From Coptis chinensis (taxonomy: Eukaryota; Streptophyta; Magnoliopsida; Ranunculales; Ranunculaceae): DNA of 64,000 nt. The notes under the pieces were generated by a model, which worked only from the letters and a program-made list of their open reading frames with translations, was not told the origin of the DNA and made no database searches. Below are positions 1 to 12,000 of this stretch, one piece after another. Every line of letters begins with the position of its first letter. Position 1 is the first letter of the stretch. The stretch lies in contig CM027380.1 in assembly GCA_015680905.1 (NCBI GenBank), positions 18,680,001 through 18,744,000 of the forward strand. Direction: 5' to 3'. The translations under genes were made by a program, and so were the position numbers.

Positions 1-1094
1 TACTCGCTCTCTTTCAATGATGAAATCGGGACATTCACAAATCAGGATAACTTCATTCTCTGTTGAGTTTGGGTTCCTCTGTTTTGCTCTGCAGCCCCTA
101 TTCTCTTTAATTCTGCAACCTTACGTGATAGCTTCAAAACATCTCAAATCAGTTATAAATTTGAGATCAAGAGCTTATCCATTTAATGTCAAGGAAAAGT
201 TAACAACTTCGCCAAAATAAGTATAGTGGGCATCGCGAGGGTCAAGTCTATAACATCATTGAGAGCCACAAATGACTTGGAAAGCAGAAAACCATGCTTA
301 CAATAAGAGAGAAGTAAATCTCTATTCAAGCTTTCAGTTGTTTGGTACTTTCAGTTGTATCTAAGTGATCATTGCCGTAATCATAATGTAAACTCCACTC
401 CACAAACATTGAATAAATCTTCATAGTATCAACTATCAATAACCACTTATCCCAACCTTAGTTGTCCTGATCTTCTTTCCTACTCCCTCTCGGCCATGTA
501 TGTCAACCCTTTGCAAAGAAAACACTTTGTACCACTTAACTAAGTGTTGTTGACAAAAGACTATCATTTTTTTTTGTCAATGACAGTCTTTTGGTTGTTA
601 ATGAATTTGGTAGGTTTGTGCTAAAAAAAAGTATTGTTTTGGTCTTTTTGTCCTCTCTCTTATTAGTTATTATATCCTATCCATCCGTTCTTTACCTCTA
701 GGCTCTTCCTTGTTAAGTATTACGTATGCGGTTTTGTGATTTACTTGCTATTTAATTATTTAAGTGCAGGTAAGAGAGAAAGACTTAATAACTGGCGTGA
801 TTAAAAGAATTTCGACTAATGCTAGTTTATTATGATTAAAAAGACTTGCCAATTAGGTTTATTGATGAGATAAAAGAATAAGAGGTTATTGGAGGGGAAA
901 AAAAAACACGGTCTTTTTCTTCTGGATCATGTAGAGTAAATGACTTGTTTTAGTCAATAAATATCTTGAGTACGTCTAATAAAAAAGAATGGTAATTTAG
1001 GAAGCTAAATGTGTTTAAAATCATTTTTATTTATTTATTTTAAAGTTGGGGTACCAAAGAGTTTTGTTAGGTATGTCCAAGATCATCCTTAATT

Positions 1095-1127
<33 letters not shown>

Positions 1128-2124
1128 TTTGAATCAAAACAATATTTTATTGGATATCCAGTTTAATCATACAAATGTTGTCGGAGAACAATTGTACCCA
1201 ATAATTGAAGAGTTTGCACAATCGTTGTATGCGGCACTCGGAGAATTGAACAAAATACCCATTATCTTTTCTTTTTGAAATAGTTAGAGGGTTATAAGAC
1301 ACCCACACCAGTTATATTGAATAATGTCATCCGAATGTACTAATCAAGATTTTAACCCGCCCAAAAAATTGATATAATCTGTATGTGTACAAATTAATAA
1401 CCGCACAATTCACATTTATTCACGTTCAGATTTCCATATTCTTATTAATAACAATTGTTCAACACCATTCTTGTAATGTACATGTTGATGAACCTTGGTA
1501 CTCAAATATAAGTTTTTCCTTAAATGATTGGCGTTGGCGAGCAATTTTTCAGCTGTACATCCAGGGCGGAATGTCTCTACGGATGTGCATCCTTTTGCCT
1601 CTCAATTGACTTCAATTAAAGAAATTGCAAATTCCATATTATTGCCAAAGTTCATGTGTGTTTCAATACCATGTAGTCACGAAAACAATATATGAGATAT
1701 TCTAAAATAATTAGTAAAGACCAAAGAACATGATAATGGTGTAAAACATTGTTTTTGCACATCAAATTAAAATTTATTATATGAGCACAATTGATAACTA
1801 TTTTTTATTTTTTTTGGTAAACAATTGTTAACTAATTGAATGGTGCAAGATCTGCTGCGATGAAAAATAACGAAATGGTTCATATTTATTCGCCGTTCAC
1901 ATTTTCAATTCAATATTACCGGCATGCACCGAGACGGGATGAAACGCGTTCAACATTCCAATGTTTGGCACCTACAGACTATCTTCACCTCGCCGCAAGT
2001 CGCACCGGCTCAACAGCGATTGCCTACAAGATAACTTCGGCCGCAGTAATCAAAACACACTCCGGTTTTGCAATTTGGAATCTATATAAATGATGAATCG
2101 TGCATTCTTTTGCCTCTTGCATCA
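1..2124. other. AT-rich intergenic DNA, no gene supported
   Basis: I see no open frame with recognisable domains and no splice-consistent gene here. A small foldback lies at about 551-595: two arms reading CAAAAGACTATCAT and the complement of ATGACAGTCTTTTG, with one mismatch, flank a T-rich loop. Parts of 1620-1690 look like a weak extra copy of the SDR 5' flank, with similar wording around the ATTGCCAAAGTTC-like segment. That match is too weak to call firmly. Confidence 0.6.
1093..1129. repeat. TTA/TTTA microsatellite
   Basis: A run of TTTA units passes into about nine TTA/TAT trinucleotide units. It is a simple sequence repeat with no neighbouring gene and is probably length-variable between individuals. 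Confidence 0.85.
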
Positions 2125-2640
2125 TTTTACCTGTGACTAGCCAAAAATAGTGTATGTCACATTTCATACCATATAAAAGAAGATATTGGAAGTGGCGGAT
2201 CATGGTACCACATCATATGATTATAAGCTCCTTTTATAAGATTTTTGTAAGATGAAAATAGATAAAAATCTACTAAGTATTAACCCTAATGCTTAACTTG
2301 AGATGTAAAATGTACTTTTAGTTCTTGCGAGTGACAACAGGGTGACCAGGTTTGGACACTTTCGACCAAGAGGTTGTACTAACGGAAGTTCATGGTTCTC
2401 GACTTCCGATGCAGATTTGTGTGCTTAATAGCCGACAGGATTTAAGATATATACAAGGATCAGGTCTTGGAGCCCAAAGTCCCAAACTATACCATCTGTT
2501 TTATATTGAGACGGTAAGAAGTTTAACAACCAACCAACCATCATAGCTAGGTGAAGTACATTAGTATAGGTTTGCTCGGAAACTTTACCAGAAATTAAGT
2601 GCATTATTCAAAAGAAAAACACAATGTAAACTTTGGCAAT
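2125..2640 (-). repeat. SDR 5'-flank copy (orphan promoter region, copy 0)
   Basis: The segment resembles 26480-26900 and, in reverse complement, 59450-59830, which is the DNA upstream of the intact SDR gene. Shared landmarks are the ATCATGGTACCACATCAT stretch, the ATAAGCTCC block and the CAGGTTTGGACACT block. Its orientation implies an SDR unit reading leftward out of the window, but no exon of it is visible to the left. It is the remains of a further member of a minus-strand tandem array. Confidence 0.6.
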
Positions 2641-2665
2641 ACTTACGTGAATCGAAGAAATCGAT

Positions 2666-2742
2666 CTTCTTTCTCTCCGTGCTCAAGCAACCCAATCGTT
2701 AAACGATTGGGTTGACAATGTTGAGCAATGGAGAGAAAGAAG
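2666..2742. repeat. 77-bp near-perfect foldback
   Basis: The left arm starts CTTCTTTCTCTCC and runs through GCTCAA to AACCCAATCGTT. The right arm is its complement, interrupted by small bulges, and ends GGAGAGAAAGAAG. The equivalent place in the neighbouring array unit (about 27190-27240) keeps only a right-arm-like sequence. It may be a short MITE-like foldback or a local palindrome. No coding content. Confidence 0.7.
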
Positions 2743-2754
2743 ACTAAAGCCTAG

Positions 2755-3366
2755 AGAGCAGGAAGAAGGCGTGCCTAGCTACTTCATAAGCGACAAGTGA
2801 TTTATAGGTGCATTTTATTGGAGTTTGGTTCGTCATCAATCGTTGTCTTGCCATGCCGACATGATTTTAACCGTCGAGGTTATGGAGTATCGAGTGAAAG
2901 TTGAAACTTGAAAGATAGATCCAATGTAGATATCCAAATGAACAATCGGTGATCATTCATTCATAACTTTCGAAATATGCATATAAGATGTATACGAAAT
3001 ACACAATTCAACTTGTTGTCTTATGTTAATTCAATAATCTGATTGTGATTTATGAACCAATTTTTTTCCCTTCGCATTTTATGGTAGGTACAAAATATGC
3101 GTACCAAACAATCTATTTAAAATTGCATTACGCGACTGACAGCCAATCAAGTTTCCACCGATAAACTTTCAAGATGGTACCAAAGAAATTAATTACTTGA
3201 ACTTTCCCAAAAAATCATAGATACAAGTATACAACGCTTCTTTAGATGTTCTAATACATAAAAGAAATAAAATCAAGTACTAAATGAAACGCATGAACTT
3301 ATTTTACAATTAAGCAAACTTTTAGAAACTATAAAGCTTCACTTTAGGCGGCAGTTGCAGGAGGCT
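2755..3366 (-). repeat. 3' flank of SDR copy 1
   Basis: Reverse complement of this stretch matches 63133-63600, the DNA just downstream of the intact SDR gene. A related copy is at 27240-27584. It is the shared 3' flank of the SDR array units and holds no gene of its own. Confidence 0.8.
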
Positions 3367-3917
3367 TTAACATTTCATAGCCTTGCTAAGGATAAAATCT
3401 CTTATAGAAAGTGGCGGTGATACAGGGATAGCGAGACGTGGAATACTGACCATCGTGAACCACGCCGGTGGATTCTTTTTTGAACAATCAACTATCTTCT
3501 TAGCGAACTCTTCAGCTGTGGTAGCATTCACAGTGTGTGACAGGGTGGCTCTTGAACGAATGACATCATTAAATGGTTTGTAAAGCCTCCACTCAGGGCA
3601 TCCGCCGTATCTAGCTGCGGAAGTAGTAGGTAAATTTGTTTTACTGCCCCGGAACCACACTAATTACATCGATTCCAAAAGTTTGCGGTTCCAATCTGCA
3701 AACACATGTTTGTGCAACCTATATCACGGTCTAAAAATTCAAGAATAGAAAAGATTTTTTGGACTACAAAGATAAGCTATAGACTAGACAAAGTTCATAA
3801 TCTGCAGAACATCTCAAAAGATAAGATCCTATATCCGCAACGAGTTGGTGAGACCTTACACTTTGACCAATTAGTCCCGAGGATGAGAAGATTGTTATGA
3901 ATTTTAATAAATACAAC

Positions 3918-4539
3918 TGTTGGGGTTTATACCAATACCAATCGATTCCCCCACTACACAGATAACTTGTATGAACACACTTCAACTCCAGACAAATTCT
4001 AAATATCAACTACAGCCTATACTAACATGCCCAACTCGCTAAACAACTATCAACAACAAATAATAATGTAAAGCAGTAAAGGCAAACCACAAAACAAAGA
4101 TTTACCGTGGTTCGGCCAATGATGCCTACTTCCACAAGAGCCAGTTCTTTATAAAGTGGGAAGGAAGATTACAATCTCTACTTTCAGTCTCTCACCTTAC
4201 TAGATCACTCTTATCTCTTTACAGGGTTGTATCTCTGTAAAGGTTATCTCTCAATCTTGATAGCTTTCAAGATTGGTTTCTCTCTCTTTGTTTTTGTCTG
4301 GTTCTTAGTCTTAGGTTTTCCAAAACCTTGATTTTGTTTTTGTATCAAAAAACCAAATTTCATTCTTATAAAATGAGGCCCACGAAAATGCCTTGGTAGC
4401 GGGTGCCCTCGCCTCGGCGGTGCCCTCTGACATCTAGGCTCTTGGGCGCAGGTGCCCTTGTTCTGAGCGCAGGTGCCCTCTGACATCCCCACACAGAATC
4501 AGCTCCGTTTCTCTCCTCATGTGAGGGATAACTCCAACA
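3918..4539 (-). repeat. 3' LTR of Copia-1
   Basis: 622 bp; on the + strand it starts TGTTGGGGTTTATACC and ends ATAACTCCAACA. It is very similar to 7158-7782, with differences concentrated in the last 200 bp, for example around 4380-4440 against 7615-7680. Confidence 0.92.
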
Positions 4540-4589
4540 ATCTCCCCCTCCTGAACAGTGAGGGGGGATACCTCTATGCAATTTCCAAA

Positions 4590-6926
4590 TCAACAGGAGG
4601 AGTCTGCTACCATTCCGGCGGTAGCACAACAAATATCAAACTTACCTTTCGGTAAAACTTTGGTCATCATATCCGACCCGTTCTTGTCGGTATGGATCTT
4701 CTCGATACACAAATGCTTGTCTTCGAGTACTTCTTTAATCCAATAATAACGCACGTGTATATGCTTGGATTTAGAATGAAAACTCGGATTCTTGCTCAAG
4801 TGGATGGCGCTCTGACTGTCACATAGAACTACAAACTGTTTCTGCTTTAGCCCTAGTTCGTCGAAGAACCTCTTCATCCATAGCATCTCTTTGCAACACT
4901 CAGTGGCTGCAATATACTCGGCTTCTGTAGTGGAGAGGGCAACACACTTTTGCAACTTAGATTGCCAAGAAGCTGCTCCCCCTGCAAAAGTAACCAGATA
5001 ACCGGAGGTGGACTTCATCGAGTCAACATCACCTACCATGTCTGCATCAGTGTAGCCTTCAAGTAAGGGCTTACTTCCACCAAAGCACAAACACGATTTG
5101 GAAGTGCCCTTGAGATATCTCAATATCCACTTAACACCTTCCCAATGTTCTTTACCCGGATTTGACAGAAATTTGCTTACAACACCAACGGCGAAAGAAA
5201 TATCCGATCTTGTACACACCATGGCATACATCAAACTGCCCACTGTGGATGCATAAGGAATCTTTTCCATCTGACTGTGCTCATGCTCACCCTTTGGACA
5301 CATCTCTTTGGTCATGCAGAACTGGCCACCAAGCGGACAACTGACTGGCTTCGCTTGATCCATGTTGAATCTCTTCAACACCTTCTCAATGTAGCTTTCT
5401 TGAGAAAGCCACAACTTCCCACTCTTTCTGTCACGAGTGATCCGCATCCCAAGTATCTGCTTTGCTTGACCCAAATCCTTCATCTCAAAGGACTTACTCA
5501 AGTCTTTCTTTAGCTTGGATATCTTGTTGATGTTTGTGCCAACTATCAACATATCATCCACATACAGTAATAGCACTATGAAATCCCCATCTAGAAATCT
5601 CTGAACAAACGCATAATGATCGGAAGAAGACTTCTTGTATCCTTGCTTCGCCATAAAGGAGTCAAACTTTATGTACCACTGTCTCGGTGCTTGCTTCAAC
5701 CCATACAAGCTCTTTATCAGCTTGCATACTAGGCGCTCCTTGCCTTTGACCTCAAACCCTTCTGGCTGGTCCATGTAGACATCTTCTTCAAGGTCTCCAT
5801 GAAGAAAAGCTGTCTTAACATCTAGCTGCTCAACCTCTAGGTTCATACTTGCGGTCATACCCAATACCACCCGGATAGAAGTCATCTTCACTACAAAAGA
5901 GAAAATCTCATCAAAGTCAATCCTTTTCCTTTGACCGAATCCCTTCACAACAAGGTGAGCTTTGTGCCTTGGGTGAGGATTGTTCTCCTCATGCTTGACT
6001 TTGTATATCCACTTATTTTTGAGAATTTTTCGTCCCTGCGGTTTCTCAACTAACTCATAAGTGTGATTCTTATGCAAAGAATCCATCTCGTCATGCATGG
6101 CCTTCAACCACTTTTCTTTGTCTGTACCTTCAAGTGCCTCTTGATAGTACATAGGTTCTCCACCATCCGATAGTAGCACGTACGTATGTGGTGGATACCT
6201 GGTTGAAGCTAGTCTCCCTCTGTCAGACCTCCTTGCCCCATCTGCTGGTGCCTCAGGAGGATGCACTTCTGCTTGCTCTGGTGGTGGTTCATGCATCTCA
6301 TATGCATCTTCTATACCAATAGGTTCTATCCCATCATGAGCAATAGGATTCTCATCATGAGCTTCAAACTCATGGTTCTCTGCATTCTCAATGCCTTCTG
6401 CACGTTCCACAGTAGGAACTTCTGGTTCTGAATCAACAAGATCATTGGTGAAAGCCTGTAGCTTCTCACCCTCCTCAAAGTCTGCTATGGTTTGGTCTTC
6501 TAAGAACACAACATCTCGACTTCGGATTACCTTCTTGTTAATCGGATCATAGAGTTTGTAACCAAACTTTTCATCTCCATAACCCAGAAAAATGCACTGC
6601 TTGGCTTTGTCATCAAGCTTGGATCTCTCATCCTTCGGAATATGCACAAATACCCTGCACCCAAATACCCTCAAGTATCCATAATCAACATCTCTGCCTG
6701 ACCATACTCTCTCTGGATAATCACTATTCAGAGGCTTTGTCGGCGATAAGTTGATCACATGCACGGCTGTACGCATTGCTTCTACCCAGTAGCTTCTAGG
6801 TAGCTTAGAGTGAGATAGCATGCATCTCATCCTCTCTACAATGGTATGGTTCATTCTCTCTGCTATTCCATTCGTTGCGGTGTCTTGAGAACGGCCCCGC
6901 TCATGACCTAATCCCATGACTCGCAA
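4590..6926 (-). CDS. Copia-1 pol: integrase C-terminal part, reverse transcriptase, RNase H
   Basis: A long uninterrupted frame of 778 codons, unusual among the decayed elements here. Order of parts: end of the integrase core with AERMNHT near residue 23; the integrase C-terminal region (RSYWVEAM, VFGCRVFVHIP); an acidic linker at about 130-240; reverse transcriptase with [25 protein letters not shown] and the catalytic YVDDM near residue 454; then RNase H with STTEAEYIA near 663 and CDSQSAIHL near 701. The true protein would be part of a gag-pol polyprotein, so the first ATG is not a natural start. The frame overlaps the upstream integrase fragment (6908-7138) in another phase, which shows a frameshift in the integrase core. 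Copying element RNA into DNA is the known role of this family. An intact reading frame does not show that it is expressed. Confidence 0.88.
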   Translation of the reverse strand: MRVMGLGHERGRSQDTATNGIAERMNHTIVERMRCMLSHSKLPRSYWVEAMRTAVHVINLSPTKPLNSDYPERVWSGRDVDYGYLRVFGCRVFVHIPKDERSKLDDKAKQCIFLGYGDEKFGYKLYDPINKKVIRSRDVVFLEDQTIADFEEGEKLQAFTNDLVDSEPEVPTVERAEGIENAENHEFEAHDENPIAHDGIEPIGIEDAYEMHEPPPEQAEVHPPEAPADGARRSDRGRLASTRYPPHTYVLLSDGGEPMYYQEALEGTDKEKWLKAMHDEMDSLHKNHTYELVEKPQGRKILKNKWIYKVKHEENNPHPRHKAHLVVKGFGQRKRIDFDEIFSFVVKMTSIRVVLGMTASMNLEVEQLDVKTAFLHGDLEEDVYMDQPEGFEVKGKERLVCKLIKSLYGLKQAPRQWYIKFDSFMAKQGYKKSSSDHYAFVQRFLDGDFIVLLLYVDDMLIVGTNINKISKLKKDLSKSFEMKDLGQAKQILGMRITRDRKSGKLWLSQESYIEKVLKRFNMDQAKPVSCPLGGQFCMTKEMCPKGEHEHSQMEKIPYASTVGSLMYAMVCTRSDISFAVGVVSKFLSNPGKEHWEGVKWILRYLKGTSKSCLCFGGSKPLLEGYTDADMVGDVDSMKSTSGYLVTFAGGAASWQSKLQKCVALSTTEAEYIAATECCKEMLWMKRFFDELGLKQKQFVVLCDSQSAIHLSKNPSFHSKSKHIHVRYYWIKEVLEDKHLCIEKIHTDKNGSDMMTKVLPKGKFDICCATAGMVADSSC

Positions 6927-7138
6927 TACTCTTCAAATGGCCCAATGTACTCTCCCCCATTATCTGAGCGAATACACTTCAACAACTTCCCAGTCTCTCT
7001 TTCCACCATGCTGTGGAATTTCTCAAACACGCCAAGTACTTCATCCTTAGTCTTCAGACTATAGGCCCATATCTTTCTTGACGCATCATCAATGAATGTC
7101 AAGAAGTACGAAGCTCCCTGGTGGGACTTTACTCTCAT
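6908..7138 (-). pseudogene. Copia-1 integrase core fragment
   Basis: 76 codons with the integrase features FLTFIDDASRK and IRSDNGGEY, carrying the second catalytic aspartate. It ends out of frame with the downstream pol frame at 6926. At its upstream side it is joined almost directly to the 5' LTR (7158), so the first catalytic aspartate and the zinc-binding part are missing. Integrase activity is not expected. Confidence 0.85.
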
Positions 7139-7157
7139 AGGACCATTGGTAGGAGTC

Positions 7158-7782
7158 TATTGGGGTTTATACCAATACCAATCGATTCCCCCACTACACA
7201 GATAACTTGTTTGGACACACTTCAACTCCAGACAAATTTTAAATATCAACTACAGCCTATACTAACATGCCCAACTCGCTAAACAACTATCAACAACAAA
7301 TAATAATGTAAAGCAGTAAAGGCAAACCACAAAACAAAGATTTACCGTGGTTCGGCCAATGATGTCTACTTCCACAAGAGCCAGTTCTTTATAAAGTGGG
7401 AAGGAAGATTACAATCTCTCCTTTCAGTCTCTCACCTTACTAGATCACTCTTATCTCTTTACAGGGTTGTATCTCTCAGAAAGGTTATCTCAATCTTGAT
7501 AGCTTTCAAGATTGGTTTCTCTCTTTTGTTTTTGTCGGTTCTTAGTATTAGGTTTTCCAAAACCTTGATTTTGTTTTTGTATCAAAAAACCAAATTTCGC
7601 GGTTACTGTAGCGAGGCCCACGAAAATAGTCTTGAAAGCGAGTGCCCTCGCCTGAAAGCACAGTGCCCTCTGACATCCAGGCTCTTGGGTGTAGGTGCCC
7701 TCGTTCTGAGCGCAGGTGCCCTCTGACATCCCCACGCAGAATCAGCTCCGTTTCTCTCCTCATGTGAGGGATAACTCCAACA
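7158..7782 (-). repeat. 5' LTR of Copia-1
   Basis: 625 bp, matching 3918-4539. The expected first dinucleotide TG reads TA on the + strand (7158-7159), a point change at the inner end. The outer end abuts the TSD ACAAC. Confidence 0.9.
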
Positions 7783-8703
7783 ACAACCACATGAGATATA
7801 TTTAAAATCTTTTGAGGTAAAGAATAAACAAGGGAAAAAGCATTGAAACCTTAAACTGTCAGTTAGGGCATGAAGAGCAGCTTTGAAGCGAGTAAAGCGC
7901 CCGCCCGGGTCCAGGAGCCAAAGCGCTAACACTTCCAATATTGACTATCTTTCCCTTTCTCCTAGTCGCCATGTGAGGCACAACGGCCTGAATTAACCTC
8001 ATTGGACCTGTAAAACATAAATGTAAATCTAAATGAGGATTTGAACACCATCTGCAATGTGTTATAGAAAGTTAGAAACACACAATCATGTCCCTAAACA
8101 ACTTTGTTTTGCATCATCATAGTTTCAGTAACTTCAGGATTCATCATATTCATATATTTTTTCGACTTGTACATTCTCTCAATGTGATTCATACCTCTAC
8201 GGACTACCAAACCAAATTATCCTTTCAGTCTTTTACTATGCTCTGAATGCCCTTTTAAAGACCTTGCACCAACCCACTTTTTCAATGTTGCAAATTCACA
8301 CAACAACATAACTTCATATGTAGTTATTATTTTGATCGAATCTATGTTATATCCTATGGGAAAAAACATCTACACTTCAAGACGGTCGGTCGGCCCAAGG
8401 GTAGTTGGTGGTTCGGTTAGATTCCCCATTTTGCTTCGGAATGTTACTTCCTAGTGGTGATTCCAACAATTGACTCAGAGGGTGTTAGGAACCTTATTAG
8501 ATGGAAATCTAACAATCTATTTCCAATTTCAACCTCTAAGTATCATGTCAGATATGTAAAGAAGCTGATAATAATTAATGGACATACTAAGGTAAGCAAA
8601 CCGCACAATTCACAATGAGGGAACGTTCACTAGATGGGTTTGTAACTCCTTGCAACAATGAGTACGAAACCAAGGACCACAGGAAAGAGCGTAATAACTA
8701 AGC

Positions 8704-8941
8704 TATCAAAGGAAAACAGTTGGGTTCTTCCTAATATAGCACACCAGCCATCATATCCTTAGATTCTCTAGATTTGTTTGTATTCCATTCCAAAATAACC
8801 TAGAGAATATCTTGTAAATATCCTAGAAGATATATTGTAATATCTTAGTAATATCTTGTAAATATCATTTGCTGATTGTATAAAAGGGACATAGGTATCT
8901 CAAGGAGAGTACCAATTCACAATATTCTTGAGTCTTTGACA
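8704..8941 (+). repeat. 5' LTR of Copia-2
   Basis: 238 bp from TATCAAAGGAAAACAG to GAGTCTTTGACA. A TATAAAAGGG-like promoter element lies at about 8878-8888. Nearly identical to 13057-13294. Confidence 0.93.
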
Positions 8942-8942
8942 T

Positions 8943-8953
8943 TGTATCAGAGC
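8943..8953 (+). promoter_or_regulatory. Copia-2 primer-binding site
   Basis: TGTATCAGAGC directly follows the 5' LTR. It matches the plant initiator-methionine tRNA 3'-end complement used by many Copia elements, except for one missing G. Confidence 0.8.
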
Positions 8954-9040
8954 CCTTGTCTAAAAACATTTTTTTTCTTGTTTTCGTTTTCTTGGGGCGT
9001 TGCGTGGTTTCGTTTTCTTGGCGTTATTGTATTTTCTCGA

Positions 9041-12000
9041 TATGTCTTGTGAGAAAAGTGATTCTATTTGCATTCGGCTCACTGGGAAGAACTATTTTGC
9101 CTGGGCCTTTCAGTTTGTGTTATTTGTGAAGGGAAAGGAGCTTCTTGGCCATCTGGATGGCACTAATGGTGCCCCTGATGCTGGAAAAGAACTGGCCAAA
9201 TTCCCTTCTTGGGATACCAAGGATGCCAAAATTATGTCTTGGATCCTTGGATCCGTGGAACCCCATATTCTCCTGAACCTGCGCCCCTACATGACAGCTC
9301 ATGCAATGTGGACTTACTTGAAGACCATCTACCATCAGTCTAATACTGCCCGCCGGTTTCAGCTTGAATTTGAAATGGCTAACTACTCTCAAGGTGCGTT
9401 GTCCATTGAAGAATTTTATTTTGGTTTTTCCAATTTGTGGGAAGAATATTAAGATATTATTTATGCAACTCTTCCTGCTAATGGGTTGGATATTGTTCAA
9501 CAAGTACATGAGGTTAGCAAAAGGGATCAGTTTCTTATGAAACTTAGGTCAGAATTTGAACCTGTGAGGTCTCAGTTAATGAACAAAGATCCCGTTCCTT
9601 CTTTGGCTGTGTGTTTGGGGGATTTATTTAAGTGAAGAACGAGAGACTACTCACTCGGGCCTCTATGGAACAGTAGGCTGCTGTCACTCCTCAAGTCGCA
9701 TATATTGCTCAACATCGATCCAAGAGATGGGATCCAGCCACTACTCAATGCTTCAGCTATAAGGGTTTTGGCCACATAGCCAAAACTTGCACTAAGAAGG
9801 TTTGCAACTATTGTAAGGAGTCTGGTCACATCATCAGTGAGTGTTGGATCCGGCCACCAAGAAGGAAGGGTACTGCTTATTCTGCGATTGCTGATTCTGG
9901 TTCCCCTACTCCTATTGTTCATGCTCATGTTACCACATCCTCACCTCTCTTTCAGAATATGTTACACCAAATTGTTTCTGCACTCTCGGCTTTAGGCTTC
10001 TCAGGTAACAAAAAATCATCCTCTCAACCTTGGTATCTCGACTCGGGTGCTTCCAATCATATGACAAATAATTCAACTTCTCTTTAGAATCTCAAATCCT
10101 ATGTTGGTCCTCTTAAAATTCACACGGCAAATGGTAGCTCTCTACCTAGTACTGCCATGGGTGACATTTCTCCTATTATAAAAAATGTCTTGGCTTCTCC
10201 CCAATTATCCACGAATCTGATTTCTGTTGGTCAGCTTGTTGATAATAATTGTAATGTGATTTTTTCTTCGTCTGGTTGTGTGGTGCAGGGTCAAATGTCA
10301 CGGAAGACAATCGTGAAAGGTCCTAAGGAGGGGTGACTCTTTCTGTTGATCATGCATCCCCAATCTAGTTCTTTCATTTCTGCATGGTCTTCTTTTTGTA
10401 CTAGTTCTAATTTGCGTCCTGAGGATTGGCATCGGTGCCTAGGCCATCCTAATCCTCAGGTACTTCATACATTGTTCCAGTCTGGTTTTCTATACAATAA
10501 AAACTCTGTTTTCCTTGATTCGTTGTCTTTTGATTGTTCTTCTTGTAAGCTAGCTAAGAGCAAAAGTCTACCTTTTCTCAATCGGGTTCCGCGGCTTCTC
10601 ACCCTTTGATATTGTGCATAGTGATGTATGGGGAATTTCTCCTATCATCTCTTATGCCAATACAAATATTTTGTAACCTTCATTGATGATTATAGTAGGT
10701 TTACTTGGATTTATTTCTTAGTGCTAAAAGCGAGTTTTCTCAATCTTTAAAAATTATCTTGCACTCATTAACAATCAATTCAATTCCTCTATCAAGAGTC
10801 TTCGATCTGATTTAGGAGGCGAATATCTGTCAAATGAGTTTCAACAATTTCTTCAAGAACGAGGCATTCTTTCTCAACGATCTTGTCCAGCTACTCCATA
10901 ACAAAATGGAGTGGCTGAACGTAAGAACATACATCTTCTTGACATGGTTCGGGTTTTACTTCTAGAATCCTCTGTTCTTCTTCGTTTTTGGTGTGAAACT
11001 TTATCTACTGTTGTTTATCTCATAAATAGATTGCCTACTCCTGTGCTTGATAATGTTTCTCCATATTTTCATTTATTTGGGAATCATCCTCGCTATTCTA
11101 ATCCGCATACATTTGGTTGTATTTGTTTTGTTCATCTTCCCCCGCATGAAAGAACTAAGCTTTCTGCTCAATCTATGAAATGTGCATTTCTTGGTTATAG
11201 TTCTCATCAGAAAGGTTTCTTATATTATGATCCTGATGTTCATCGTCTACGCATTTCACGGCATGCTGTTTTCTTTGAAAATCAAAAGTTTTTTCTCTCT
11301 CATGCGGATCCTGTGTCTTCTATATATTCTATTCTTCCTGATTTTTCCACCCCTGATATTCCTACAAATCGATTTCAGCCAGGTCTAGTTTATACTAGAT
11401 GCTCTCGTCCCTTGGTTACTCCTTTTCTGGATCCTCCTGATTCTCCTGTGAAGATTGATCCGACACCCTCTTTGGTAGTTGTTCCTAAGCAGTCTACCCG
11501 AGTTTCTCATCCTCCTGATTGGTATGGTTTTTCCTCACATATTTCCATGACTGCCACTCTCTCCTCTATTTCCATTCCTAACTCTTATAAACAGGCTGTG
11601 GCGCATGAATGTTGGCAACAGGCCATGCAGGCTGAACTCAATGCGCTTGAGCAAAATCAAACGTGGGATGTAGTACCTTGTCTTTCCTCGGTGAATCCTA
11701 TTGGTAGTAAGTGGGTGTTCTCTGTTAAGCTTACGTTACAAAGCTCGATTAGTAGCCCTGGGCAACCGACAAGAGTATGGCATGGATTATGATGAGACAT
11801 TTGCCCCTGTTGCCAAGATGACTACAGTTCGGCTTCTTCTTGCCCTGGCCGCCTCACAGTCTTGGCAGATACACCAAATGGATGTTAAGAATGCTTTCTT
11901 GCATGAGGATCTTCAGGAAGAGATTTACATGAAACTTCCCTCTGGTATGACACTTCTTTGTATGGTCTTAAGCAGGCTCCTAGGGCATGGTTTGAAAAGT

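Larger units (their letters stand above)
3918..7782 (-). mobile_element. Copia LTR retrotransposon lacking gag and protease (Copia-1)
   Basis: The element is bounded by two LTRs (3918-4539 and 7158-7782) and flanked by the TSD ACAAC at 3913-3917 and 7783-7787. Transcription is leftward. The internal part is only about 2.6 kb and runs directly from the 5' LTR into the integrase core. The primer-binding site, gag, protease and integrase zinc finger are therefore deleted. What remains is integrase, reverse transcriptase and RNase H. A purine-rich tract (complement of CTCCCCCTCC) sits next to the 3' LTR, as expected. It is inserted in intron 2 of SDR copy 1. Because gag and the priming site are missing it could move only with helper functions, or it is dead. 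Confidence 0.93.

Noticed and set aside
7603..7938. Open frame crossing from SDR exon 2 into the Copia-1 LTR on the minus strand
   Set aside because: It joins two unrelated sequences across an insertion boundary and is out of frame with the SDR catalytic site; a chance fusion.
9120..9509. 129-codon minus-strand frame opposite Copia-2 gag
   Set aside because: Shadow of the real gag frame on the other strand; no domain.
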